A stretch of 64,000 nt of DNA, from the NCBI RefSeq assembly GCF_002934665.1, contig NZ_NIRS01000009.1, positions 186,001 to 250,000 on the forward strand, read 5' to 3'. Below are positions 52,054 through 61,036 of this stretch, piece by piece. Both the position numbers and the translations under genes were made by a program. The DNA is from Pseudomonas laurylsulfatiphila. Its GTDB lineage: Bacteria > Pseudomonadota > Gammaproteobacteria > Pseudomonadales > Pseudomonadaceae. Below the pieces are notes generated by a model. The model was not told the DNA's origin. It ran no database searches and worked only from the letters and a program-made list of their open reading frames with translations. Position 1 is the stretch's first letter. Each line of letters opens with the position of its first letter.

Positions 52054-52992
52054 ATGCAGCTGGTTCGAGGCCTCCACAATCTGCGCCCCCAGCATCGGGG
52101 CTGTGTCGCCACTATTGGCAACTTTGACGGTGTACACCGTGGCCACCAGGCTATCCTGGCGCGGCTGCGTGAGCGTGCGCTCGAGTTGGGCGTGCCCAGT
52201 TGCGTGGTGATTTTCGAGCCGCAACCGCGCGAGTTCTTCGCTCCGGAGACCGCACCGGCCCGTCTGGCCCGTCTGCGGGACAAGCTGCAATTGTTGGCCG
52301 CCGAAGGCGTCGACCGCGTTCTGTGCCTGGCTTTCAACCAACGCCTGAGCAAACTCAGCGCCAGCGAGTTCGTCGATACCATTCTGGTCGATGGCCTGGG
52401 TGTCCAGCACCTGGAGGTCGGTGATGACTTCCGTTTCGGTTGTGACCGCGCGGGAGATTTCGATTTCCTGCAACAGGCCGGAATCCTCCAGGGGTTTACC
52501 GTCGAAGCGGCGCAAACCGTCGAGCTGGATGGCATCCGGGTCAGCAGCACGCAGGTCCGCAATGCCCTGGCCGCCGCGGATTTCGCCCTGGCCGAACGCC
52601 TCCTCGGGCGGCCGTACCGGATCGCCGGTCGCGTATTGCATGGCCAGAAGCTTGCTCGGCAGTTGGGTACGCCCACGGCCAACATACAACTCAAGCGCCG
52701 TCGCGTACCGTTCACCGGGGTTTACCTGGTGGACGTCGAGATCGATGGCAAGACCTGGCCCGGCGTCGCCAATATCGGCGTGCGGCCCACGGTTCAAGGT
52801 GATGGCAAAGCCCACCTGGAAGTGCATCTTTTAGATTTTGCCGGCGATCTGTATGACCGGCGTTTAACGGTGGTTTTCCACCACAAGCTGCGTGAAGAGC
52901 AGCGTTTCGCCTCTCTGGAGGCACTGAAAACGGCGATCAGCGCGGATGTCGCCGCCGCCCGTGCACTAGCCGCACCTAGCGCCCATCGCTAA
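52054..52992 (+). CDS. ribF: Bifunctional riboflavin kinase/FAD synthetase
   Basis: The 312-residue protein has an N-terminal adenylyltransferase domain (ATIGNFDGVHRGHQAIL near residue 17, DDFRFGCDRAGD, RVSSTQVRNAL) and a C-terminal flavokinase domain (LGTPTANIQLK near 203, TGVYLV, GVANIGVRPT). It makes FMN and FAD. The ATG at 52054 (MQLVRGLHNL) is chosen by alignment to the family; an ATG six codons earlier has no ribosome site. It is separated from ileS by 13 bp. Confidence 0.95.
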   Translation: MQLVRGLHNLRPQHRGCVATIGNFDGVHRGHQAILARLRERALELGVPSCVVIFEPQPREFFAPETAPARLARLRDKLQLLAAEGVDRVLCLAFNQRLSKLSASEFVDTILVDGLGVQHLEVGDDFRFGCDRAGDFDFLQQAGILQGFTVEAAQTVELDGIRVSSTQVRNALAAADFALAERLLGRPYRIAGRVLHGQKLARQLGTPTANIQLKRRRVPFTGVYLVDVEIDGKTWPGVANIGVRPTVQGDGKAHLEVHLLDFAGDLYDRRLTVVFHHKLREEQRFASLEALKTAISADVAAARALAAPSAHR

Positions 52993-53005
52993 TGAAGAGC
53001 CTTAA

Positions 53006-55837
53006 ATGACCGACTATAAAGCCACGCTAAACCTTCCGGACACCGCCTTCCCAATGAAGGCCGGCCTGCCACAGCGCGAACCGCAGATCCTGCAGCGCTG
53101 GGACAGTATTGGCCTGTACGGAAAGTTGCGCGAGATTGGCAAGGATCGTCCGAAGTTCGTATTGCACGACGGCCCTCCGTACGCCAACGGCACGATTCAC
53201 ATCGGTCATGCGCTGAACAAGATTCTCAAGGACATGATCATCCGCTCGAAGACCCTGTCGGGCTTCGACGCGCCTTATGTCCCGGGCTGGGACTGCCACG
53301 GCCTGCCGATCGAGCATAAGGTCGAGGTGACCCACGGCAAGAACCTGGGCGCGGACAAGACCCGCGAACTGTGCCGAGCCTATGCCACCGAGCAGATCGA
53401 AGGGCAGAAATCCGAGTTCATCCGTCTGGGCGTGCTGGGCGACTTCGCCAACCCGTACAAGACCATGGACTTCAAGAACGAGGCCGGGGAAATCCGTGCC
53501 CTGGCTGAAATCGTCAAGGGCGGTTTCGTGTTCAAGGGCTTGAAGCCCGTGAACTGGTGCTTCGACTGCGGTTCGGCCCTGGCTGAAGCGGAAGTCGAGT
53601 ACGAGAACAAAAAGTCCTCGACCATCGACGTGGCCTTCCCGATTGCTGACGAAGCCAAGCTGGCTGCCGCCTTCGGTCTGCCTGCCCTGGGCAAGCCAGC
53701 CTCGATCGTGATCTGGACCACCACCCCGTGGACCATCCCGGCCAACCAGGCGTTGAACGTCCACCCGGAATTCAACTATGCCCTGGTCGACGTCGGCGAC
53801 AAGCTGCTGGTGCTGGCTGAAGAGTTGGTCGAGTCGTGCCTGGCGCGCTACTCGCTGGAAGGTTCGGTGATCGCTACCGTCGCTGGTTCGGCGCTGGAAC
53901 TGATCAACTTCCGTCACCCGTTCTACGACCGCCTGTCGCCGGTGTACCTGGCCGACTACGTCGAGCTGGGCGCCGGTACTGGCGTGGTTCACTCCGCTCC
54001 GGCCTATGGCGTGGACGACTTCGTGACCTGCAAGAAGTACGGCATGGTCAACGACGACATTCTCAACCCGGTACAAAGCAACGGCGTGTACGTGCCTTCG
54101 CTGGAGTTCTTCGGCGGCCAGTTCATCTGGAAGGCCAACCCGGCCATCGTCGACAAATTGACCGAAGTCGGTGCGCTGCTGCACACCACCGTCATCGAAC
54201 ACAGCTACATGCACTGCTGGCGCCACAAGACCCCGCTGATCTACCGCGCCACCGCGCAGTGGTTCATCGGCATGGACAAGCAGCCGACCACCGGCGACAC
54301 CCTGCGTCAGCGCTCGCTCAAAGCCATCGAAGACACCAGGTTCGTCCCGGCCTGGGGCCAGGCGCGCCTGCACTCGATGATCGCCAACCGTCCGGACTGG
54401 TGCATATCGCGTCAGCGTAACTGGGGCGTGCCGATCCCGTTCTTCCTGAACAAGGAAAGCGGCGAACTGCACCCACGCACCGTCGAGCTGATGGAAGAAG
54501 TTGCCAAGCGCGTCGAAGTCGAAGGCATCGAAGCCTGGTTCAAGCTGGACGCCGCCGAGCTGCTGGGCGCCGAAGCGCCGCAGTACGACAAGATCAGCGA
54601 TACCCTGGACGTCTGGTTCGATTCGGGCACCACGCACTGGCACGTCCTGCGCGGTTCGCACCCGATGGGCCATGAAACCGGCCCGCGCGCCGACCTGTAC
54701 CTGGAAGGATCGGACCAACACCGTGGCTGGTTCCACTCGTCGCTGCTGACCGGTTGCGCCATCGACAACCACGCGCCGTACCGCGAACTGCTGACCCACG
54801 GTTTCACTGTCGACGAGTCCGGCCGCAAGATGTCCAAGTCCCTGGGCAACGTGATCGCGCCGCAGAAAGTCAACGACACCCTGGGCGCCGACATCATGCG
54901 TCTGTGGGTAGCCTCGACCGATTACTCGGGTGAAATGGCGGTTTCCGAGCAGATCCTGCAGCGCAGTGCGGACGCCTACCGGCGTATCCGTAACACCGCG
55001 CGCTTCCTGCTGTCGAACCTGACCGGCTTCAACCCGGCCACCGACCTGCTGCCGGCCGAAGAAATGCTGGCGCTGGACCGTTGGGCCGTGGATCGCACCC
55101 TGCTGCTGCAACGCGAGCTGCAAGAGCACTACAGTGAATACCGCTTCTGGAACGTGTACTCGAAGATCCACAACTTCTGCGTGCAGGAGCTGGGTGGCTT
55201 CTATCTCGACATCATCAAGGATCGCCAGTACACCACTGGCGCCGACAGCAAGGCCCGCCGTTCGTGCCAGACCGCGCTGTTCCACATCTCCGAAGCGCTG
55301 GTGCGCTGGATCGCGCCGATCCTGGCGTTCACCGCCGACGAACTGTGGCAGTACCTGCCGGGCGAGCGTAACGAGTCCGTCATGCTCAACACCTGGTACG
55401 AAGGCCTGAGCGAACTGCCGGAAGGCTTCGAGCTGGGTCGCGCCTATTGGGATCGCATCATGGAAGTGAAGGTCGCGGTCAACAAAGAGATGGAAATCCA
55501 GCGTGCAGCCAAGGCTGTCGGTGGCAACCTGCAAGCCGAAGTGACGCTGTTCGCCGAAGACGCGCTGACTGCCGACCTGGTCAAGCTGAGCAACGAACTG
55601 CGTTTCGTGCTGATCACCTCAACTGCCAGCGTTGCACCGTTTGTGAAGGCACCAGAGGACGCGGTCGTTACTGAAGTCAGCGGCCTGAAGCTGAAGATCG
55701 TCAAGTCAGCCCACGCCAAATGCGCCCGTTGCTGGCACTGCCGCGAAGACGTCGGCGTGAATCCGGAGCATCCGGAAATCTGCGGTCGTTGCGTGGATAA
55801 CATCAGCGGCGCTGGCGAGGTCCGTCACTATGCCTAA
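53006..55837 (+). CDS. ileS: Isoleucyl-tRNA synthetase
   Basis: The 943-residue class I enzyme has HIGH at residues 65-68 (NGTIHIGHAL), a CP1 editing domain from about 190 to 400 (VIWTTTPWTIPANQAL), KMSKS near 607 (GRKMSKSLGN), an anticodon-binding region, and a C-terminal zinc motif (CARCWHCREDVG... CGRCV). The zinc finger and size place it with bacterial type 1 IleRS. Start is ATG at 53006. The gene overlaps lspA by eight bases. A large open frame on the opposite strand is a composition artefact. Confidence 0.99.
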   Translation: MTDYKATLNLPDTAFPMKAGLPQREPQILQRWDSIGLYGKLREIGKDRPKFVLHDGPPYANGTIHIGHALNKILKDMIIRSKTLSGFDAPYVPGWDCHGLPIEHKVEVTHGKNLGADKTRELCRAYATEQIEGQKSEFIRLGVLGDFANPYKTMDFKNEAGEIRALAEIVKGGFVFKGLKPVNWCFDCGSALAEAEVEYENKKSSTIDVAFPIADEAKLAAAFGLPALGKPASIVIWTTTPWTIPANQALNVHPEFNYALVDVGDKLLVLAEELVESCLARYSLEGSVIATVAGSALELINFRHPFYDRLSPVYLADYVELGAGTGVVHSAPAYGVDDFVTCKKYGMVNDDILNPVQSNGVYVPSLEFFGGQFIWKANPAIVDKLTEVGALLHTTVIEHSYMHCWRHKTPLIYRATAQWFIGMDKQPTTGDTLRQRSLKAIEDTRFVPAWGQARLHSMIANRPDWCISRQRNWGVPIPFFLNKESGELHPRTVELMEEVAKRVEVEGIEAWFKLDAAELLGAEAPQYDKISDTLDVWFDSGTTHWHVLRGSHPMGHETGPRADLYLEGSDQHRGWFHSSLLTGCAIDNHAPYRELLTHGFTVDESGRKMSKSLGNVIAPQKVNDTLGADIMRLWVASTDYSGEMAVSEQILQRSADAYRRIRNTARFLLSNLTGFNPATDLLPAEEMLALDRWAVDRTLLLQRELQEHYSEYRFWNVYSKIHNFCVQELGGFYLDIIKDRQYTTGADSKARRSCQTALFHISEALVRWIAPILAFTADELWQYLPGERNESVMLNTWYEGLSELPEGFELGRAYWDRIMEVKVAVNKEMEIQRAAKAVGGNLQAEVTLFAEDALTADLVKLSNELRFVLITSTASVAPFVKAPEDAVVTEVSGLKLKIVKSAHAKCARCWHCREDVGVNPEHPEICGRCVDNISGAGEVRHYA

Positions 55838-56342
55838 TGCCGTTGGCCGTTTCGGACGGCTGAGCTGGCTCTGGTTGAGTTTGCTGGTACTGGTCATCGA
55901 CCAGGCCAGCAAGTTCTACTTCGAAGGCAAGCTCCAGATGTACCAGCAGATCGTGATCATCCCCGATTACTTCAGCTGGACCCTGGCCTACAACACTGGC
56001 GCGGCGTTCAGCTTCCTGGCTGACAGCTCCGGCTGGCAGCGCTGGCTGTTCGCCTTGATCGCAGTCGTGGTCAGTGCGGTGCTGGTGGTGTGGCTCAAGC
56101 GTCTGGGGCGCAACGAGACCTGGCTGGCGGTTGCGTTGGCACTGGTGCTCGGCGGCGCGCTGGGCAATCTGTATGACCGCATTGCCCTGGGCCATGTGAT
56201 CGATTTCATTCTGGTGCATTGGCAGAACCGCTGGTATTTCCCGGCGTTCAACTTTGCCGACAGTGCAATCACGGTAGGTGCTGTCATGTTGGCACTGGAT
56301 ATGTTCAAAAGTAAAAAGACCGGAGAAACCGTTCATGACTGA
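55830..56342 (+). CDS. lspA: Signal peptidase II (prolipoprotein)
   Basis: The 170-residue inner-membrane protein has four helices and the catalytic aspartates in GNLYDRIALGHVIDFI and FNFADSAITVG; YNTGAAFSFLAD and VIDQASKFYFE are also conserved. It cleaves signal peptides of lipoproteins such as the two found at 33.4-33.7 kb and 39.9-41.7 kb. Starts inside the end of ileS and overlaps fkpB by eight bases, so translation is coupled. Confidence 0.98.
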   Translation: MPNAVGRFGRLSWLWLSLLVLVIDQASKFYFEGKLQMYQQIVIIPDYFSWTLAYNTGAAFSFLADSSGWQRWLFALIAVVVSAVLVVWLKRLGRNETWLAVALALVLGGALGNLYDRIALGHVIDFILVHWQNRWYFPAFNFADSAITVGAVMLALDMFKSKKTGETVHD

Positions 56343-56787
56343 ACAGGTATTGGCAGAGCAACGCATCGGCCAGAACACGGAAGTCACCTTGCATTTCGCA
56401 TTGCGCCTGGAGAATGGCGACACGGTGGACAGCACCTTCGACAAGGCCCCTGCGACCTTCAAGGTCGGTGACGGCAACCTGTTGCCAGGTTTCGAAGCAG
56501 CTCTGTTCGGTTTCAAGGCCGGTGACAAGCGTACACTGAGCATCGAGCCGGAAAACGCGTTCGGCCAGCCGAACCCGCAAAACGTGCAGATCATTCCGCG
56601 CTCGCAGTTTGCAGACATGGAGCTGTCGCCGGGTTTGCTGGTGATCTTCAACGATGCGGCCAATACTGAACTGCCGGGCGTGGTGAAAGAGTTCGACGAC
56701 GCGCAAGTGACCATCGACTTCAACCACCCGCTGGCGGGCAAGACGCTGACCTTTGACGTGGAAATCATTTCCGTCAAAGCGTTGTAA
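56335..56787 (+). CDS. fkpB: SlyD/FkpB-type FKBP peptidyl-prolyl isomerase
   Basis: The 150-residue protein has the short FKBP domain with an inserted flap (VTLHFALRLENGDTVDSTFD at the start, GNLLPGFEAALFGFKAGDKRTLSIEPENAFG and the IPRSQFADMELSPGLLV insertion) found in FkpB. Cytoplasmic. The ATG at 56335 overlaps the lspA stop. A frame extending to 56278 lies inside lspA and was rejected. A REP pair separates it from ispH. Confidence 0.95.
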   Translation: MTEQVLAEQRIGQNTEVTLHFALRLENGDTVDSTFDKAPATFKVGDGNLLPGFEAALFGFKAGDKRTLSIEPENAFGQPNPQNVQIIPRSQFADMELSPGLLVIFNDAANTELPGVVKEFDDAQVTIDFNHPLAGKTLTFDVEIISVKAL

Positions 56788-56796
56788 TCGCTTTTC

Positions 56797-56880
56797 TGTA
56801 GGAGCCGGCTTGCCGGCGATGAGGCCTCGGAGCCTTGTGGTGAACCCAGTGGCCCCATCGCTGGCAAGCCAGCTCCTACA
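56797..56880. repeat. REP pair, TAGGAGCCGGC type
   Basis: Inverted TGTAGGAGCCGGCTTGCCGG and CTGGCAAGCCAGCTCCTACA arms with slight mismatches, inside the fkpB-ispH gap. Confidence 0.82.
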
Positions 56881-56928
56881 GTAAGTTGCAATGATCCAAT
56901 TTCCTGCGCGCAAGACACGAGGCACAGC

Positions 56929-57876
56929 ATGCAAATCAAACTCGCCAACCCCCGTGGCTTCTGCGCCGGTGTGGACCGGGCGATCGAAATCGTCAACCGC
57001 GCCCTGGAAGTCTTCGGGCCGCCGATCTATGTTCGCCACGAAGTGGTCCACAACAAATTTGTCGTCGAAGACCTGCGCTCCCGTGGTGCGATCTTCGTCG
57101 AAGAGCTGGATCAGGTGCCGGACGACGTCATTGTGATCTTCAGTGCGCACGGCGTTTCCCAGGCCGTGCGCAGCGAAGCGGCTGGCCGCGGGCTGAAAGT
57201 GTTCGATGCCACGTGCCCGCTGGTGACCAAAGTCCACATCGAAGTGGCGCGTTATAGCCGTGACGGCCGAGAGTGCATCCTCATCGGCCACGCCGGTCAC
57301 CCGGAAGTCGAAGGCACCATGGGCCAGTACGATGCCAGCAACGGTGGCGCGATCTACCTGGTCGAAGACGAGAAAGATGTCGCGGCGTTGCAGGTGAACA
57401 ACCCAGAAAAGCTCGCCTTCGTGACCCAGACCACCTTGTCGATGGACGATACCAGTCGCGTTATCGACGCTCTGCGTTCGCGCTTCCCGGCCATCGGCGG
57501 ACCGCGCAAGGACGACATTTGCTACGCCACGCAAAACCGTCAGGACGCGGTCAAGCAACTGGCCGACGAGTGCGATGTGGTGCTGGTGGTCGGCAGCCCG
57601 AACAGTTCCAACTCCAATCGCTTGCGCGAACTGGCAGAGCGCATGTCCACTCCGGCCTACCTGATCGACGGTGCCGAAGACCTGCAAAAGAGCTGGTTCG
57701 ACGGCGTCGAGCGTATCGGCATCACCGCTGGCGCATCCGCCCCGGAAGTCCTGGTGCGCGGCGTGATCCAGCAGTTGCAGGCCTGGGGTGCCACTGGTGC
57801 CGATGAACTGGCCGGTCGCGAGGAGAACATCACGTTCTCGATGCCTAAAGAACTGCGCGTTCGCTCGTTGCTCTGA
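56929..57876 (+). CDS. ispH: 4-hydroxy-3-methylbut-2-enyl diphosphate reductase
   Basis: The 315-residue iron-sulfur enzyme has its three cluster cysteines in GFCAGVDRAIE near residue 12, DATCPLVTKVH near 96 and DDICYATQNRQ near 200, with HEVVHN and GSPNSSNSNRLRELA for substrate binding. It makes IPP and DMAPP at the end of the MEP pathway, supplying IspB and undecaprenyl lipids. Start is ATG at 56929. The 3' end overlaps the convergent fimT-like gene by 32 bases. Confidence 0.98.
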   Translation: MQIKLANPRGFCAGVDRAIEIVNRALEVFGPPIYVRHEVVHNKFVVEDLRSRGAIFVEELDQVPDDVIVIFSAHGVSQAVRSEAAGRGLKVFDATCPLVTKVHIEVARYSRDGRECILIGHAGHPEVEGTMGQYDASNGGAIYLVEDEKDVAALQVNNPEKLAFVTQTTLSMDDTSRVIDALRSRFPAIGGPRKDDICYATQNRQDAVKQLADECDVVLVVGSPNSSNSNRLRELAERMSTPAYLIDGAEDLQKSWFDGVERIGITAGASAPEVLVRGVIQQLQAWGATGADELAGREENITFSMPKELRVRSLL

Positions 57877-58384
57877 ATCTAGTCCTTTTTTCGCATAACG
57901 CCTCCTCAGCCTTGTCGTTGCGCAGGCTGACGCGACCGGTCCGTGCCAACACCACTTGGTGTTGGCTTACCGGCTCGCGAACGGCGCAAATGTGTAACGT
58001 TCCTCCAATCAGTGCTTCGCCCTGACCTCTGAATCGGATTGAGCTTTCGACCGAACCGTTCCCCGCAATCGACACGCGTGCGCTGCTCTGGCGTTCGGCC
58101 AACAATGGATTGTCGCTGTCCATCTCCCCCTTGCCGCTGATATCCAGGATCATCCGCCAGCCTTGGCTCCAGTCGCCATTGATGCCGTGAATCACCACGG
58201 CCTGGTTGCGGACGATGGCTTCGCTCCGAGCGGTGCGAATACCACTGAAAAGAGCCTGCGCCGCTTGCTGTCTTTGGTTCGACTCGACCAGCGTTGCGAA
58301 CGCCGGAGTAACCAGAAGCAGAACAATTCCTGTAATTGCCAGTCCCATGAACAGTTCGATCAGGCTGAAGCCGTGTTGCCGCAT
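57845..58384 (-). CDS. fimT: FimT/GspH-like minor pseudopilin, inverted
   Basis: From the ATG at 58384 the product has 179 residues with a type III (prepilin) signal: MRQHG followed by FSLIELFMGLAITGIVLLL, so cleavage after Gly5 and Glu5 of the mature helix are present. The GspH-like domain follows with SGIRTARSEAIVRNQAVVIHG. It is on the minus strand, divergent from fimU with 124 bp between them, and its last 10 or so codons are antisense to the ispH 3' end. The longer frame to 58534 has no pilin character. Name by similarity; it may have a non-pilus role. Confidence 0.85.
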   Translation of the reverse strand: MRQHGFSLIELFMGLAITGIVLLLVTPAFATLVESNQRQQAAQALFSGIRTARSEAIVRNQAVVIHGINGDWSQGWRMILDISGKGEMDSDNPLLAERQSSARVSIAGNGSVESSIRFRGQGEALIGGTLHICAVREPVSQHQVVLARTGRVSLRNDKAEEALCEKRTRFRATSERAVL

Positions 58385-58508
58385 GATATTTCCCTCCGTG
58401 GCGTGCTGTGGCTCGCGCAATCCGTGCGCGAGAAATGGCGACGCACAGCATCGTTCGAACGTTGTGCTGCGCAACAGCAGGTATAGCCGAAGGAAACAGA
58501 AGGGCCCG

Positions 58509-58982
58509 ATGGAGCATCGTACAAAAGGTTTCACGCTGATCGAGTTGCTGATCGCGCTCGCGATTCTTCTGATCCTGCTGACTATGGCCGTCCCGGCGTT
58601 TACCCGCTCGACTCAAACAACCAGGGCTGATACCGAAATCGCGGACCTGCGGCGAGCGTTGAATGTTGCCCGGCTCGAGGCCATCGATCGGGGCAATACC
58701 ACGCGGGTGCGGCCGACAGCCGGCGGGGATGCCTGGAGTGGGGAGCTGGCGATTTACGACGGTACTGGCGCTTTGGCCAATGTATTGCGGTTTGTTCCGG
58801 CGATGAGCAACGGCGCAACTCTGGCGCTAACCTCTGGCGTCACTGCCATCGATTTCAACAGTCTGGGCGGATTGTCATCGCCGTCCTCGGAGGTGGTGAT
58901 CAGCTATGGGCGGGGAGCACAAAGCAGGACGCTGACAGTGTGTTTGAACGGACGAATTCTATTGGGTGGACGTTGCGGATGA
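58509..58982 (+). CDS. fimU: Minor pilin FimU
   Basis: The 157-residue prepilin starts MEHRTKG and then FTLIELLIALAILLILLTMAVPAF, giving cleavage after Gly7. The GspH/FimT domain follows (ADTEIADLRRALNVARLEAIDRGNTTRVRP) with two cysteines near the C-terminus. It is the first gene of the plus-strand minor pilin operon and overlaps the next gene by four bases (ATGA). These pilins prime type IV pilus assembly and sit at its tip. Confidence 0.9.
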   Translation: MEHRTKGFTLIELLIALAILLILLTMAVPAFTRSTQTTRADTEIADLRRALNVARLEAIDRGNTTRVRPTAGGDAWSGELAIYDGTGALANVLRFVPAMSNGATLALTSGVTAIDFNSLGGLSSPSSEVVISYGRGAQSRTLTVCLNGRILLGGRCG

Positions 58983-59428
58983 AGGCAGGGATGCAAAGCT
59001 CGCAGGAGGGCATGACGCTGGTCGAAGTCCTGGTGGCGTTAGTCATTCTGGGAGTGGGGTTGCTGGGCGCAGCGGCGTTTCAGCTCAATGCGCTGAAGTA
59101 CACGGACAGCGCGCGCATGACCAGTCAGGCCAGTTTTATCGCCTACGACATGCTGGACCGCATTCGTGCCAATGCCGTTGCGGACTACACCATTGCGCCT
59201 CCGGCTTCGGGCAATCCGGACGTTGCCCGGGATCAGGACCTCTTTGACTTCAACGCCAACATTGTCAGCTCACTCGGCGCCACCGCGACCGGCAGTGTCA
59301 CCGTCAACCAGCAGGTGTACACCATCACGATCAACTGGGACGACTCACGGGCCGCGAATACCGCCGACTCGCGGCGCAGCTTCGTCCTGACCAGCCGCAC
59401 AGCCGTCGATCCGGGGGCGACCCCATGA
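58979..59428 (+). CDS. pilV: Minor pilin PilV
   Basis: The 149-residue prepilin has MKAGMQSSQEG followed by MTLVEVLVALVILGVGLLGAAAFQ; residue +1 of the mature form is methionine instead of phenylalanine, while Glu5 is kept. The QLNALKYTDSARMTSQASFIAYDMLDRIRAN helix is typical of PilV. It overlaps fimU and pilW by four bases each. Confidence 0.88.
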   Translation: MKAGMQSSQEGMTLVEVLVALVILGVGLLGAAAFQLNALKYTDSARMTSQASFIAYDMLDRIRANAVADYTIAPPASGNPDVARDQDLFDFNANIVSSLGATATGSVTVNQQVYTITINWDDSRAANTADSRRSFVLTSRTAVDPGATP

Positions 59429-60132
59429 CTCGTTGCAGCAAAGGCTTCGGCCTGGTCGAGTTGCTGATCGCCCTGGCATTGAGCCTGATCGTGGTGCTCG
59501 GCGTGGTGCAGGTTTTCATCGCGGCCAAGAACACCTATCTCAGCCAGAATGCGGCAGCGAACATGCAGGAGGATGCACGTTTCGTACTGAGCAAAATGAT
59601 TAAGGAAATCCGCATGGTCGGGATGTTCGGTTGTCTGGAAACGATCATTGACTCAAGTCGACAACGTGATTTCCATGCCAGTCAGCAAACGCCGATCCTT
59701 TGGGACAACGGCGGCCGCCAGTTGACGCTGGTGATGTCGGATGTCGGCAGCAATGGCGACAAGCCGGACTGGACCGTGCTTTCTGATTGTAGAGCCCATT
59801 CGACGGCCTACAGTGAAGGTCGGACGCCAGCGGCAGGGCAGCAGGCATTTCCCATCCGGCGGCTGACTTACAGGTTCAGCAACAACCAGTTGCTCATGAA
59901 GGGCGGGGCCGCAGCACCCCAGGTACTGGTGGACAACGTCGGCGCTTTCGACGTGAGCTTCGGCTTGGCCAGTACGGCCACTGATCTGGCTGCATCCCGC
60001 TACAGCAGCAACCCGCCGGACCCCGCACTGATTCGTAGTGTTCGCCTGAGCCTGACCCTTATCGATCCGAGCCGCCGGGTGAGTGATCAAACCTTCAACG
60101 TGGTTGCCGCACTGCGCAACCGCTTGCCATGA
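59425..60132 (+). CDS. pilW: Minor pilin PilW
   Basis: The 235-residue prepilin has MTRCSKG and then FGLVELLIALALSLIVVLGVVQVF, a long helix (NAAANMQEDARFVLSKMIKEIRMVGMFGCLE) and a C-terminal globular part with RLSLTLIDPSRRVSDQTFNVVAALRNR, as in PilW. It starts at ATG 59425 overlapping the pilV stop and is followed by the pilX-like gene 10 bp later. Confidence 0.9.
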   Translation: MTRCSKGFGLVELLIALALSLIVVLGVVQVFIAAKNTYLSQNAAANMQEDARFVLSKMIKEIRMVGMFGCLETIIDSSRQRDFHASQQTPILWDNGGRQLTLVMSDVGSNGDKPDWTVLSDCRAHSTAYSEGRTPAAGQQAFPIRRLTYRFSNNQLLMKGGAAAPQVLVDNVGAFDVSFGLASTATDLAASRYSSNPPDPALIRSVRLSLTLIDPSRRVSDQTFNVVAALRNRLP

Positions 60133-60142
60133 GGGAATGCCA

Positions 60143-60622
60143 TTGAATCGTTCTCCCATGACGTATTACACCCAGCGCGGCATGGCGCTGTTGGTCAGTC
60201 TGGTGTTCTTGCTCTTGCTGACGCTGATCGGTCTCTCCTCGATGCAGAACGCGACCCTGCAGGAAAAAATGGCCGGTAGCGTCGCCATGCGCAACCAGTC
60301 ATTTCAGACTGCCGAAGCCGCATTACGGGTGGGCGAGAGTGGAGTGCAACGGGACAGTTATGCGTCACCTGTTTGCAGCGGCATCGTTCAATGTGCACCA
60401 CCGTCCGAGTCCTCGACTATTACTGCAGCCGGTTTCAACGCCACTTCCGGAGTGACCTGGATTGCATCGGGCAAGGGCTTTTATGGCGTGCAAAACATCG
60501 GTGTCAGCAAGAATGCGGTGAATGTGCCAATCAATACCCAGGCGACCTTGTATCGGGTAACGGCAGTCGGCATCGCGGGGCATTCGCGCAGTGTGGTGGA
60601 GAGTATCTATGCGAAGTACTGA
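60143..60622 (+). CDS. pilX: Minor pilin PilX
   Basis: The 159-residue product from a TTG at 60143 has a leader ending in QRG and a hydrophobic helix MALLVSLVFLLLLTLIGLSSMQNATLQEKMAG, the PilX_N signature, followed by a globular part with two cysteines (PVCSGIVQC). Neither the mature +1 residue (Met) nor position 5 (no Glu) is canonical, a pattern I recall as common for PilX. The TTG has a GAGGGA site at proper distance, whereas the nearer ATG at 60137 is too close to it. The stop overlaps the next gene by 14 bases. Confidence 0.85.
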   Translation: MNRSPMTYYTQRGMALLVSLVFLLLLTLIGLSSMQNATLQEKMAGSVAMRNQSFQTAEAALRVGESGVQRDSYASPVCSGIVQCAPPSESSTITAAGFNATSGVTWIASGKGFYGVQNIGVSKNAVNVPINTQATLYRVTAVGIAGHSRSVVESIYAKY

Positions 60623-61022
60623 GCGACCTGCCAGGTTATGGTCACACCTGCTCGGCGTCGTTGTCGCGCTTGACCTGTCGATGTCGGCGCATGCAGCCAC
60701 GCCAGCGGATTCGCCAGCGCTGAACCGGCCAACCTGTCTGGCGAATGGCAACTGGTACGGTTTCTATCATGGCAATCAGGGCTTGAAAGCCGTCTGCCTG
60801 AAGCTGCCCGAAGCGATCAGCGTTAAGATGCTCGACAGCAACGCCGATGGCGTGGTCGACAACCTCGACACGCTGTCCGATGGTGTGATCTTTGTCGGAG
60901 AGCATTCGACCCAGGATACCGGCAACAATGGCGGGATCGTAAACGATTCCACTGGCGACGATGCGCCGGGGATGGAAAAATCCGGCGGCAGCCGTCGCAT
61001 CATGTGGCGACAAATACAGTAA
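60609..61022 (+). CDS. Secreted protein with calcium-loop motif, at the pilY1 position
   Basis: The ATG at 60609 overlaps the end of pilX and gives 137 residues. A signal peptide (RLWSHLLGVVVALDLSMSAHA) is cleaved near residue 29. The mature part has two cysteines (43 and 63) and a DxNxDGxxD loop at residues 76-84 (DSNADGVVD), like the EF-hand-type calcium loop of PilY1; it ends GGSRRIMWRQIQ. In P. aeruginosa the place between pilX and pilE holds the large pilY1. This could be a shortened PilY1 relative, a PilY2-type factor or a remnant. The tight spacing to pilX and pilE (14 bp) and the intact frame argue that it is expressed. Confidence 0.75.
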   Translation: MRSTERPARLWSHLLGVVVALDLSMSAHAATPADSPALNRPTCLANGNWYGFYHGNQGLKAVCLKLPEAISVKMLDSNADGVVDNLDTLSDGVIFVGEHSTQDTGNNGGIVNDSTGDDAPGMEKSGGSRRIMWRQIQ

Positions 61023-61036
61023 GTGAGAGTTGAGGC

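Noticed and set aside
53027..55534. 835-residue open frame on the minus strand
   Set aside because: It lies wholly inside ileS in the antisense direction; its composition is that of a GC-rich shadow frame and it has no recognisable domain.
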